From an uncultured Dorea sp. (GTDB lineage Bacteria; Bacillota; Clostridia; Lachnospirales; Lachnospiraceae), in assembly GCA_900550865.1 (NCBI GenBank), contig URTM01000015.1, positions 1 to 64,000 on the forward strand: a DNA stretch of 64,000 nt. The letters run 5' to 3'. This document shows positions 1 to 8,260 of this stretch, one piece after another. The position numbers were made by a program, and so were the translations under genes. How positions within the stretch are numbered: position 1 is the first letter of the stretch; the number at the start of each line of letters is the position of its first letter. The notes under the pieces are model-generated. The model was not told where the DNA came from and did no database searches. It saw only the letters and a program-made list of their open reading frames with translations.

Positions 1-223
1 CTTCTCCCATAAATTTAATCGTTCCATCCGTCGGTTTATCAATCATTCCGAGTGTTTTAAGCAAAGTTGTCTTACCACATCCAGATTTTCCCATGATTCC
101 AACGAATTCGCCTTCTGTAACTTGAAAACTGATTCCTTTTAACACTTTTACGTCTTCTTCACTTTCTTTTATTACGGATTTTCTATAGCTTCTTATTAAA
201 TTTTCGACCTGTAATACATTCAT
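1..223 (-). CDS. ABC transporter ATP-binding protein, BceA-like (N-terminus only)
   Basis: Only the first 74 codons are inside the window; the gene runs off the left edge. The translation begins MNVLQVENL and contains a Walker A motif GKSGCGKTT at about residues 49-57, followed by the usual LLKTLGMIDKPTDG stretch, which places it in the MacB/LolD/BceA type of ABC ATPase. Its ATG overlaps the stop codon of the upstream permease gene by 4 bp (ATGA), so the two are translationally coupled and form one transporter. In this arrangement the ATPase powers a ten-helix FtsX-type permease that removes or senses cell-wall-active peptides. Substrate is not readable from sequence. Confidence 0.9.
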   Translation of the reverse strand, partial: MNVLQVENLIRSYRKSVIKESEEDVKVLKGISFQVTEGEFVGIMGKSGCGKTTLLKTLGMIDKPTDGTIKFMGE

Positions 224-2232
224 TTTCGTTTCTCCTGCCTTTCAACATTCTTCCTAGCATACCGTGTAACTATTCTCTGTAAGATATAATGCATAAACCA
301 ATATAGACATAAAATAACAAGCCAATAAATCCATATTTTATATCCATATATAACCCCTCTTTCTGACTCAATATGAATATTCATTATCATATATGCTGCT
401 GACAAAATTGTCGCCGTTATTAATGAAATCCATGATAATATTTGTATCTCTACATCAAAAATTTTTTTCCAGATTTTTTCATGAATTCCCATACATTGTA
501 AAAATTCTTTTTCTTTCCGATAGTATTGTAAATCTGAAGCCGCCTTAATTGCTGAAACAAAAATTGAACTGATAAGTAATGCAATGATAATGAATATTTT
601 ATTTGTAATTTTGAAAATATCTCCTTTTTTTACTGTTTTGAGAAATTCATCTGTAATATACAATGTGCTTTGTGGTGTATTTGTTAATTCAAAATCATTC
701 GGTCCATGAATTTTCGCATACTTCTTTATTTTGGCTGTTGCCTTTTCTTTACTTTCATTTGGAAATGCAAATAACGTCAATGTATTAGGTTCATATTCTT
801 TTTTTGATAATAGTTTATATTGCTTAGAAAAATATTTATTAGAAAATACAATCACATTTTCTGCTTCGTCATTCATCTTATAATATCCGAATAAATTTCC
901 AGTTACGGTTTCCCTGATTTTATATAGGTGATCCGTGTCATGATTTGGTAATGGATGATTAGACGATGGATCCACATATTTTTTTAATTCGTTTGTATAA
1001 CTTCCCATTGCAAGCCATGTAAATCCATTGCGTCCATATTCAAATCCGCCTTTTGTCACTTTTGCACCAGAATGATTTTTATATTCATTTACAATATATA
1101 TAATTTCTTCATTTTTTAGGTCTGCAGATTTGCCTGTCAATTTTTTATATGTATTTTCCGAAATACCAATTAATTCATTTCCATAGCTACTTACCCTGAT
1201 CATTGGAATATTTTCATATTTACCATTGTAAGAATGACTTAACGTTTCACTGAAAGATATATCGCCCTTTTCCCCACGGTTCATCCATATTGCCTGATAT
1301 GGATAATACTTTTCATGACCATTTATTGGAAGTAATTCGCATACATTCGCAGTGCAATAACTTAATGCTATAAAATGAAGAGAAAGAAACATCAGCAAAA
1401 CCAATACATTCGTCTGATACTTACTATACAATTGATTGAGTTTTAATAAATTTTTCAGGTAGAATTTCAAATGACTATGAATGATTTCTAAGAGTATTCC
1501 ACCTCCAAAAATCAATATCAAAAAACCTCCCATAATCCATTCCACATGAGAAAGGACATATCCAGTAAAAGTATTACTGGGGTAACTCCAATAACCCAAA
1601 ATTAATAATCCCCCACCAATTACAATGCAAATACTCCAATAAATACTTTTAGGCCTTTTCTCTTGTATTTCATTTCCTGCTATCATTCGGCTGATACCAT
1701 TATTATCGGCCCAGATTAAGAGGACAAAGACTACTGCAAGCATGATGAAAAAGCTGATTTTACATGTATTAAAATATATTTCCGTACCAACTGAACACAA
1801 AGAAATATATGTGGGGAAAAGCTTGTGCCAAATCTGTTGGATTAAATACAATATTCCTCTTCCGATACCTAAACCTATTAAAAGGGAAACCATCCATCCC
1901 GCCAGATATTCCGAAAAAACAAATACGTATAACTTTTGTTTTTTCATTCCCAAAATATAAAACAAACTATAATCTGCTATTCTTTTCTTAATATAATTCA
2001 GCATCGAATAAACCATTAAAGCAGTAGAAAATATAGTTATCACGCTGACCGAAATAATAATTTCTTCCAATGTATCCTCTAACATTACGGAATTTGCAGA
2101 CATATTTTTTACAATAGAATACAAACCCCAAAATACAAAAAATTCTGTTACACCCATCATATTTCCTATAAAAAAGGCAACATAGTTTTTAAAATTACTT
2201 CGGAAATTTTTATAGATTATTTTTGTTAACAT
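220..2232 (-). CDS. FtsX-family permease of a BceB-like peptide-resistance transporter
   Basis: A membrane permease of about 670 residues. I see seven hydrophobic segments in the first 295 residues, then a hydrophilic domain of about 250 residues, then three more helices near 548-568, 600-620 and 634-655. This ten-helix layout with one large extracellular domain between helices 7 and 8 is the hallmark of the BceB/VraG group, which protects against or senses antimicrobial peptides such as bacitracin. The start is ambiguous: ATGs at 2238 and 2232 both follow AAGGTGG, with spacings of 4 and 10 nt; I took the second. No BceS/BceR two-component genes are visible; instead a PadR regulator lies divergently upstream, suggesting a different mode of control. 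Confidence 0.85.
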   Translation of the reverse strand: MLTKIIYKNFRSNFKNYVAFFIGNMMGVTEFFVFWGLYSIVKNMSANSVMLEDTLEEIIISVSVITIFSTALMVYSMLNYIKKRIADYSLFYILGMKKQKLYVFVFSEYLAGWMVSLLIGLGIGRGILYLIQQIWHKLFPTYISLCSVGTEIYFNTCKISFFIMLAVVFVLLIWADNNGISRMIAGNEIQEKRPKSIYWSICIVIGGGLLILGYWSYPSNTFTGYVLSHVEWIMGGFLILIFGGGILLEIIHSHLKFYLKNLLKLNQLYSKYQTNVLVLLMFLSLHFIALSYCTANVCELLPINGHEKYYPYQAIWMNRGEKGDISFSETLSHSYNGKYENIPMIRVSSYGNELIGISENTYKKLTGKSADLKNEEIIYIVNEYKNHSGAKVTKGGFEYGRNGFTWLAMGSYTNELKKYVDPSSNHPLPNHDTDHLYKIRETVTGNLFGYYKMNDEAENVIVFSNKYFSKQYKLLSKKEYEPNTLTLFAFPNESKEKATAKIKKYAKIHGPNDFELTNTPQSTLYITDEFLKTVKKGDIFKITNKIFIIIALLISSIFVSAIKAASDLQYYRKEKEFLQCMGIHEKIWKKIFDVEIQILSWISLITATILSAAYMIMNIHIESERGVIYGYKIWIYWLVILCLYWFMHYILQRIVTRYARKNVERQEKRK

Positions 2233-2269
2233 TTGCATTCCCCCACCTTATTTGATAATCTGTATTCAG

Positions 2270-2319
2270 CTACTTTGTTCCACATACTAGTACACTTCTA
2301 CTTTACACCACATAGTAGT
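2270..2319. promoter_or_regulatory. Tandem 22-bp direct repeats on the transporter promoter (candidate PadR operator)
   Basis: Two copies of a 22-bp sequence, at 2298-2319 and 2270-2291 (minus-strand sense ACTAsTATGTGGnnnAAAGTAG), match at 18 of 22 positions and lie 28 bp apart. The first overlaps the spacer and -10 of the permease promoter; the second lies just past the expected transcription start. Binding of the divergent PadR protein is an inference. Confidence 0.5.
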
Positions 2320-2328
2320 TATTGTCAA
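2300..2328 (-). promoter_or_regulatory. Promoter of the BceB-like permease
   Basis: On the minus strand TTGACA (2323-2328) and TAAAGT (2300-2305) are separated by 17 bp. The -35 is perfect; the -10 is weak, as expected of a regulated promoter. Confidence 0.55.
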
Positions 2329-2344
2329 TTCGATTACTTATCTA

Positions 2345-2372
2345 TTGTCATGTTTTCTGGCTATGTTATAAT
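2345..2372 (+). promoter_or_regulatory. Promoter of the padR operon
   Basis: TTGTCA at 2345-2350 and TATAAT at 2367-2372 with 16 bp between, about 35 bp before the padR start codon. Confidence 0.55.
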
Positions 2373-2407
2373 ATTGATAAATAGATTAGAAAATATCAGG
2401 TGATGCA

Positions 2408-2734
2408 ATGTATGATAAATCTCAATTAATGCGTGGAACATTAGAAGGATGTATTTTAAAAATATTATCCAAAAATACATCTTATGGTTATGAAATTGTT
2501 ACAACTCTTCTGGGTTATGGATTTAAAGATATAAAAGAAGGAACCATTTATCCATTATTGGTTCGTCTTGAAAAAAAAGGAATTATTACCTCTGAGATGC
2601 ACCCTTCTCCACTGGGTCCAAGCAGAAAATATTATTCCATTACAACAGATGGAGTAGACTATTTGAACGAATTTAAAACAAACTGGAAACAGATATCCCA
2701 ATCTGTAAACCAGGTATTTGATACGGAGGTATAA
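2408..2734 (+). CDS. PadR-family transcriptional regulator
   Basis: A 108-residue winged-helix protein. The segment GTLEGCILKILSKNTSYGYE and the later KEGTIYPLLVRLEKKGII are the recognisable PadR wing-helix core; HPSPLGPSRKYYSIT forms the beta-wing. The C-terminal dimerisation helix is short (PadR subfamily-2 type). AGGTGA precedes the ATG by a short spacer. It is followed after 4 bp by a membrane protein gene, the usual padR partner arrangement, and is divergent from the BceB-like transporter, which it probably represses. The inducing ligand is unknown. Confidence 0.9.
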   Translation: MYDKSQLMRGTLEGCILKILSKNTSYGYEIVTTLLGYGFKDIKEGTIYPLLVRLEKKGIITSEMHPSPLGPSRKYYSITTDGVDYLNEFKTNWKQISQSVNQVFDTEV

Positions 2735-2738
2735 AATC

Positions 2739-3428
2739 ATGTTGAATAAAAAAGATCAAAAAATAATACGGCAAATGATGCGCCATATCCGTACCTTTCC
2801 TTTGTTAGATTCTGAAATTAGGCAATTTGAACGGGATCTTACCGGAATGGCTCTTGAAGCCGAAAAACGCAGGGAGGATTTTGAAGAAATTTTAGATATG
2901 ACTCCAACGGAATTTTGTGATGAACTGCTCTGCTCTATTGGCGGCAGAAAAACTCCAGGTGGACGTCGTCTGTTAAAAGGTGCTGGGATTTATTATCAGC
3001 TAACGGGACTTATTGGAACGGCGCTTCTTTCTTTGGTTTTCTTAATTTCCTTATTTTTGACGATTGTGATTCCTTCGGAACTGGGATTGGAAGGGGTAAT
3101 TCTTCTATTTGTTGCAATAATCGGTCTGATATTCTTTGGGGCATTTTTATTATTTGGAAATATCGCCGAACGCAATTGTGGCGCAACCGAAAAATCTGCA
3201 CAGCTCGTGAATAATGGGAAGATTTTGTTGGTAACCGCAGTTATCTTCGATATCGTAGTTACTCTTTATATGATTTTTAATGCTGGAGCGTCTGTAGAAC
3301 ATTTTAATTATAAGCTTCCGCTTCTTATGCAGGTTGTTATCTTTTTCTCCTGTTATATGCCGGCAATTCTTTATATTATCGGTGCGAAGAGGAATCTGCC
3401 ACGAGAGTATGCTTTTAATGATATATAG
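2739..3428 (+). CDS. PadR-associated membrane protein (DUF1048/HAAS-like)
   Basis: A 229-residue protein starting MLNKKDQK; the ATG at 2739 follows GGAGG at 2725-2729 and sits 4 bp after the padR stop. The first 75 residues are a soluble helical domain rich in charged residues (RQFERDLTGMALEAEKRRED), resembling the small domain that accompanies PadR regulators as an anti-regulator or signalling partner. After that come four hydrophobic segments, roughly residues 85-110, 115-140, 165-185 and 200-220. I infer that it relays an envelope signal to PadR; family placement is by pattern and not certain. Confidence 0.6.
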   Translation: MLNKKDQKIIRQMMRHIRTFPLLDSEIRQFERDLTGMALEAEKRREDFEEILDMTPTEFCDELLCSIGGRKTPGGRRLLKGAGIYYQLTGLIGTALLSLVFLISLFLTIVIPSELGLEGVILLFVAIIGLIFFGAFLLFGNIAERNCGATEKSAQLVNNGKILLVTAVIFDIVVTLYMIFNAGASVEHFNYKLPLLMQVVIFFSCYMPAILYIIGAKRNLPREYAFNDI

Positions 3429-3450
3429 AAAATATTAGCTAATTATGTAG

Positions 3451-3490
3451 AAAAGTCAGGAAGATTAAATATAATCAACCTGACTTTTTT
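3451..3490 (+). terminator. Rho-independent terminator of the padR operon
   Basis: A near-perfect hairpin: AAAAGTCAGG pairs with CCTGACTTTT, with an inner GATTA/TAATC pair, ending in a T tract. It lies 22 bp after the stop codon. Confidence 0.85.
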
Positions 3491-3554
3491 ATGATCAGTT
3501 TCTCTCTTTTCCTACTGGAAAACTCGCAAGGCATTATCCTCTGGCACAACACGT

Positions 3555-3752
3555 CTACTCTTTTTTATTCTCCTTATGAGTTATAATGATTAATGATATT
3601 AATTCAATAGTTGAACTAAAGCTACATGCAAAACCAATGAGTACAATAAAACTAAAATAATGATTTATATACACATATCCAAATATCAGTGTCATTATAA
3701 TACTACAAAATAATAAATACAAATATTTTTTCATTAATCGTTTATAATCCAT
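3555..3752 (-). CDS. Small two-helix membrane protein, unknown function
   Basis: A protein of about 65 residues starting MDYKRLMKKYLYL. Two hydrophobic helices (YLYLLFCSIIMTLIFGYVYI and a second around FIVLIGFACSFSSTIELIS) end in a charged tail THKENKKE. I chose the ATG at 3752 because AAAGGA lies 6 nt upstream; an in-frame GTG at 3794 would add 14 residues without a good ribosome site. I do not recognise the family. It lies between a transporter remnant and the padR operon, in a patch that looks accessory. Confidence 0.45.
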   Translation of the reverse strand: MDYKRLMKKYLYLLFCSIIMTLIFGYVYINHYFSFIVLIGFACSFSSTIELISLIIITHKENKKE

Positions 3753-3808
3753 AACCATTCCTTTTAGCCTTTCTTCACATAGAGAATTGCTCACTTTTTA
3801 TGAATCTT

Positions 3809-3928
3809 CTACAACTCTTTCATCTTCCCAAGGATCTCCTGATAAAATGCGTCCTGATTTCCGCTATTCTTCAAATCCTTCAGTATCACTCCATCTTTTA
3901 ATAAAATCAACCGACTGCAATAACTTAA
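3809..3928 (-). pseudogene. C-terminal remnant of a BceA-like ABC ATPase
   Basis: About 39 codons with no start read SYCSRLILLKDGVILKDL and end AFYQEILGKMKEL at a TAG. That is how BceA-type ATPases end: a cysteine-containing helix, a strand with LKDG, then an FYQxI motif. The reading frame is closed upstream by a stop that lies inside the neighbouring DUF3592 gene, so the rest of the ATPase has been lost. It is not the missing end of the ATPase at the left edge, which points the other way. It suggests a second transporter once stood here. Confidence 0.65.
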
Positions 3929-4332
3929 TTAATTGCAAAGAATATGATTGCACAAACAAGTATTGGAATCATACCAATCACACTGGATATAATGCTTAAT
4001 AACTTATATACTTTGGTATCGTAACCCGGAATATACGACTTCTTTGGATTGTCTGGATTATATCGTATCTCGATTTTTGCCCCCTTCTGTGGGACATGAT
4101 GTGATATATATGCACCAGTATTCGTATATATGACAGTGTTAACTTCGTACTCGTATAATGGATAGAAGCTCAGACTGTCTCCGGAATTTTTAGTCAAAAT
4201 ATCCTTCACTGTTGCAACTGTTGTAACTGTGCATCTCGTTGTTTTGCTCCTGTTAATAAAGCCTAAGATAAAGGCCGGTATCAGAAAACAAATTCCCAAC
4301 CCGCATAATGTGAAAGCTAATCCAGGTTCCAT
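3925..4332 (-). CDS. DUF3592-like membrane protein
   Basis: A 135-residue protein with one N-terminal helix (residues 5-25), an extracytoplasmic beta-rich domain, and a C-terminal helix (about 110-133). The stretch EIRYNPDNPKKSYI followed by PGYD is typical of DUF3592 domains, whose members usually sit between two membrane helices. GAGGGG lies 8 nt before the ATG. It is 34 bp downstream of the zinc-ribbon gene in the same orientation and may be the last gene of the ftsK transcript. The molecular function of this family is not known. Confidence 0.65.
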   Translation of the reverse strand: MEPGLAFTLCGLGICFLIPAFILGFINRSKTTRCTVTTVATVKDILTKNSGDSLSFYPLYEYEVNTVIYTNTGAYISHHVPQKGAKIEIRYNPDNPKKSYIPGYDTKVYKLLSIISSVIGMIPILVCAIIFFAIN

Positions 4333-4366
4333 ATATATGCCCCTCTTGTCTTCTTTCTGTATGACA

Positions 4367-5608
4367 CTAATTCAATACATAATTTCTGGTCGTAATCCCA
4401 CTGACTCTTCCCTTGGCATTCACCAGCACTGCCTTAAAGATAGTCTCGCCTTCCGGCATCTCTACCGGTCCGGTGTACTTCGTGGATGAAGTCGTCGGCT
4501 CTGATTTATCGGTTGTATAATATGCCGTATATCCATCCGGTACTTTAATCTCAATCTCCTGTGCACTGCTGTACTGTCCGGTTGACGGAGATACTGCCGG
4601 TGCATCCTCGATCGGAAGTTCTACGGTATAGGATTTCCTTACAGGAAGACTTGGAATGCCGGCTTTATTTACCGCAATTGCATAGATAGTTGTGTCACCT
4701 TCTTCAATCTGGATCGGTCCGGTATACTTGCGACTTCCTGTTGTTGGTTTTTTCTTATTCTTTGTGTAATAAATTTTACATCCGGATGCTGCCGTCAGCT
4801 TTAACTGCTGGACATCATCATAATCTTCTTCATCATCCAGACTGAATTTCGGAGTTTTTACTATATATTCCGGAAGTGCGTCTGATATCGAAGAATCAGC
4901 TTCATCCAGAAGTTCCGGAATCTTCTCTTTCTGATCAGAACGGATATAGAATTTGATACATGCACGGTATAATTCTATATTCTCCCCCTGCTTTTTCAGT
5001 GCAGATGTAAATAAACGTTCTGCTTTATCTGCATTGGCCTGTGCCTGATATACCTTGGAAAGGCCGGTATAAGCTTCCGGTCTGGTATCATCTTTTGCCA
5101 GTGCGTTGCGGAAGCTGTCCTCGGCGGTCGTATAGTCATTCCGGTCAAGCGCGCGGTTTCCTTTGTTCACTGCACCGATATACGATGTCAGGTAAGCAAA
5201 TACGCCGACTACTGCTATGATCAGAAGCAAAAACAGAGCAAGTAATAAAGCACGCTTTTTCTTTTTCTTACGTCTTGCTTTCTGTCTTGCACGTTCACGG
5301 TTTCTGCGCCTGCGTTCTTCTTCGCTCATCTGCCGGCCGCCACTATGGCTGGTGTTCCGATTGCGGCTGGAAGCATTTCTTGCTGCCCCTGTAGTTCTTC
5401 CCGCATTTCTATTATTTCTATTTCGGGTTGAACGTGTCGTATATGAGTCGTTGTATATATCTTCATCACCATCTATTGCACCTTTGATCTGTGCTGTAAG
5501 CATATCATCTAATGGGTTGTAGTCCGGAACAATGCGGACCTCTTTTCCGCAATGTCTGCAATACAATTCCCCTTCAGGTATTCTCTGACCACAATACCTA
5601 CATCTCAT
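4367..5608 (-). CDS. Zinc-ribbon, TPR and chitobiase-like domain membrane protein
   Basis: A 413-residue protein. Residues 3-20 form a zinc ribbon with two CxxC pairs; a basic, Asn/Arg-rich linker follows (about 55-115), ending in a KKKKK stretch just before a single membrane helix (about 118-142). Outside the membrane are two to three TPR-like repeats (about 145-220; GNRALDRNDYTTAEDSFRNA) and two copies of a beta domain with the pattern YYTxxxxxPTTxSxKYTGP (about 255-330 and 340-413), the chitobiase/beta-hexosaminidase C-terminal type. AGGAGG precedes the ATG. It lies 33 bp after ftsK/spoIIIE, so the two are probably cotranscribed. The domain mix points to an envelope scaffold; partner and ligand are unknown. 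Confidence 0.8.
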   Translation of the reverse strand: MRCRYCGQRIPEGELYCRHCGKEVRIVPDYNPLDDMLTAQIKGAIDGDEDIYNDSYTTRSTRNRNNRNAGRTTGAARNASSRNRNTSHSGGRQMSEEERRRRNRERARQKARRKKKKKRALLLALFLLLIIAVVGVFAYLTSYIGAVNKGNRALDRNDYTTAEDSFRNALAKDDTRPEAYTGLSKVYQAQANADKAERLFTSALKKQGENIELYRACIKFYIRSDQKEKIPELLDEADSSISDALPEYIVKTPKFSLDDEEDYDDVQQLKLTAASGCKIYYTKNKKKPTTGSRKYTGPIQIEEGDTTIYAIAVNKAGIPSLPVRKSYTVELPIEDAPAVSPSTGQYSSAQEIEIKVPDGYTAYYTTDKSEPTTSSTKYTGPVEMPEGETIFKAVLVNAKGRVSGITTRNYVLN

Positions 5609-5641
5609 CTTATGCCATCCTCCTACTGTGAATACTATCTT

Positions 5642-8182
5642 TTATCCATTTTTCTCATTCAAATATTGTTCAAATTCTTCAGAAGACATCAGAACTTTCC
5701 GAGGTTTTGTCCCCTCTTCAGACCCGACAGCCCCTGCCTCACATAACTGATCCATAATTCTTGCCGCACGGTTAAATCCTATCTTAAAAGCCCGTTGTAA
5801 CATTCCGATGGACGCTTTTTCTTTTTCAATAATCAATCTTCCCGCATCTGCAAAATATGCATCATTTTCATTCTCATCATTTCCACCTGCTCCGCCAAGC
5901 GGATTTCCGGTCGGAACCGTGTTCATGTGAGTCTCTATCTCCTGATTATATGTAACATCTCCGTTGTGTTCACGCAGATATTCTACAACCTGCTGTACTT
6001 CCTTATCCGTTACGAAGGAACCCTGCACTCTGGCCGGTTTCTGGTATCCGGACGGATAGAACAGCATATCACCTTTTCCAAGGAGCTTTTCTGCCCCGTT
6101 CATATCAATGATCGTTCTGGAATCGACTCCCGATGATACGGAAAATGCGATTCTGGAAGGCATATTTGCTTTGATCAGTCCGGTGATGACATTCACAGAT
6201 GGTCTCTGTGTTGCGAGCACCAGATGGATTCCGGCTGCTCTGGCAAGCTGTGCCAGACGGCAGATGGCTTCTTCCACATCTCCCGGAGCAACCATCATCA
6301 GATCGGCAAGCTCGTCGACGATAATAATGATCTGCGGCATCGGATCCAGCTTTTCTCCTTCTTCTGTCTGAACACCGAGACTTTTGATCTTCTCATTATA
6401 TCCCTTCATATCACGGACGTTATATTTGGCAAATGCCTGGTAACGTCTGGACATCTCTCCCACTGCCCAGTTCAGTGCTCCTGCCGCCTTTTTCGGATCG
6501 GTAACGACCGGGATCAGCAGGTGAGGAATGCCGTTATAGACACTCAGCTCTACGACCTTCGGATCGATCATGATCAGTTTTACTTCATCGGGATCCGCTT
6601 TGTATAACACACTCATGATCAGGGTGTTGATACATACGGATTTTCCGGAACCGGTCGCACCGGCGATCAGGACGTGCGGCATCTTTGCGATATCTGCAAC
6701 GACTGTCTTTCCTCCGATATCTTTACCGACAGCAAATGATATCTTGGAAGGGCTGTTCTGGAATTCCGGTGATTCCAGAAGGTCACGCAGCATAACTGCG
6801 CTGTTCTCTTTATTCGGAACTTCGATTCCGACAGCTGCTTTTCCGGGGATCGGAGCCTCGATACGGATGTCTGCGGCTGCAAGATTCAGCTTGATATCAT
6901 CGGCAAGTCCGACAATCTTGCTGACCTTGACACCCATTTCCGGCTGTAATTCATATCTGGTGACAGACGGACCGCAGCTTACATTCGTAATCGTTACATT
7001 TACACCGAAGTTTTCCAGTGTCTGCTGTAACTTCATAGCTGTTTCACGCAAATGTGCATCTGATTCACCGCCGCCACGTTTTCCGTGCTGAAGCAGTGAT
7101 AACGGCGGACATTTGTATGCCTTTTTCGGTTTTGCAAAATCGGCCGCAACACTGGCTGCGACATCGGCAACTTCATCGGCCATTCCAGCAGCACCCATCT
7201 TAGGATTTTTCCGCCGCGTTGGTTTTTCTTCCGGTGCTGTACCTGTTGCAGATTCTGCCGCGTTTTTAACAGGTTCCGTTCCTGCAGCTACTGTATCTGG
7301 CGTATCAGATGGTTCCGGTTCCGGATCCGCACGGTGAATGACAAATTCCGGTTTTTCCGGTCCTTTCGCTGTCTTTGGATCGATCGGAAGTTCTCTTACT
7401 TCCGGTGATTTCTTTGCAATAGAGGTATCAAAGGACACTCCCTCTATATGCTTATCTCTTCGTTTCGGAATACCTGAAGCTTCCGCTTCTGCGCGTTCTC
7501 TTTCGCGCTGGGCGCGTTGCTCCATCCGTTCACGCTTTCTTTCTTCTGCCAGTTCTTTATGGCGTCTGGCGTCTTCCCTGGCTCGTGCATATGCTTTATC
7601 ACTGCCGGCTTTCACACCTTTTAAGGCAGATTTCCCGGTAATGATTACAAGACAGATGATCATAAAGATCACGGTAACAACATACGTTCCTGCCACACCG
7701 ATCGCAGGTGTCAGAACAGCGGCCAGCACTTTTCCAATCTTACCGCCCTTACCATCGATCAAATGTAACAATACTTCTGCAAGTACCAGCAGAAGGACTC
7801 CGACCAGTGTCTTGATATAAGCATTTCTATTTCCTTTATTCGATATCAGGAATGACACAAGTCCAAAGAGGATAAATGGAATCACATACGCTGCAACACC
7901 AAATACATTCCATAAGAATCCAGATATCGCATCCCCTAAGAAGCCTGCAACGCCAAAATTACTGATCAGTAAAATAATGCTGACGGCAAGAGTTGTCCAG
8001 ATCAGGATCTCATCCATCAGAAAACTATTACCACCGCCGCTTGTTTTCCGGCTTGTAGTTCTTCCTTTTCCGGTTGTCTTTTTCGTTGTTTTTCTTGTTG
8101 TTTTTTTATTCGAAGACGGCTTTTTTGCCGTCGAATTCGTCTTTTTTCCAGTTGTTTTACTTTTGGTAGACTTCGATGCCAT
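5642..8182 (-). CDS. ftsK: DNA translocase FtsK/SpoIIIE
   Basis: An 846-residue septal DNA pump that moves chromosome ends into daughter cells or the forespore. The first 54 residues are an unusually Lys/Thr/Ser-rich tail; four membrane helices follow (about 56-190), then a charged linker, the RecA-like motor with Walker A GATGSGKS near residue 508 and the Walker B stretch IIIIVDELADLMM near residue 620, and a C-terminal gamma winged helix (about 775-846) that reads polar DNA sequences. The SpoIIIE-like spacing of about 850 residues is normal. AAGGGGGAG precedes the ATG. A ClpP-like tepA gene lies directly upstream, the same neighbour as in Bacillus. Whether it acts in sporulation or vegetative division cannot be told. 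Confidence 0.95.
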   Translation of the reverse strand: MASKSTKSKTTGKKTNSTAKKPSSNKKTTRKTTKKTTGKGRTTSRKTSGGGNSFLMDEILIWTTLAVSIILLISNFGVAGFLGDAISGFLWNVFGVAAYVIPFILFGLVSFLISNKGNRNAYIKTLVGVLLLVLAEVLLHLIDGKGGKIGKVLAAVLTPAIGVAGTYVVTVIFMIICLVIITGKSALKGVKAGSDKAYARAREDARRHKELAEERKRERMEQRAQRERERAEAEASGIPKRRDKHIEGVSFDTSIAKKSPEVRELPIDPKTAKGPEKPEFVIHRADPEPEPSDTPDTVAAGTEPVKNAAESATGTAPEEKPTRRKNPKMGAAGMADEVADVAASVAADFAKPKKAYKCPPLSLLQHGKRGGGESDAHLRETAMKLQQTLENFGVNVTITNVSCGPSVTRYELQPEMGVKVSKIVGLADDIKLNLAAADIRIEAPIPGKAAVGIEVPNKENSAVMLRDLLESPEFQNSPSKISFAVGKDIGGKTVVADIAKMPHVLIAGATGSGKSVCINTLIMSVLYKADPDEVKLIMIDPKVVELSVYNGIPHLLIPVVTDPKKAAGALNWAVGEMSRRYQAFAKYNVRDMKGYNEKIKSLGVQTEEGEKLDPMPQIIIIVDELADLMMVAPGDVEEAICRLAQLARAAGIHLVLATQRPSVNVITGLIKANMPSRIAFSVSSGVDSRTIIDMNGAEKLLGKGDMLFYPSGYQKPARVQGSFVTDKEVQQVVEYLREHNGDVTYNQEIETHMNTVPTGNPLGGAGGNDENENDAYFADAGRLIIEKEKASIGMLQRAFKIGFNRAARIMDQLCEAGAVGSEEGTKPRKVLMSSEEFEQYLNEKNG

Positions 8183-8217
8183 TACAACTCCCCCTTATGA
8201 TGGCAATACTAATTATA

Positions 8218-8246
8218 ATTATAGCATTTAGGGGATTTAATGTCAT
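8218..8246 (-). promoter_or_regulatory. Promoter of ftsK
   Basis: Minus-strand ATGACA (8241-8246) and TATAAT (8218-8223) with 17 bp between, 36 bp before the start codon. Confidence 0.55.
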
Positions 8247-8260
8247 TACACATTTTCGTT

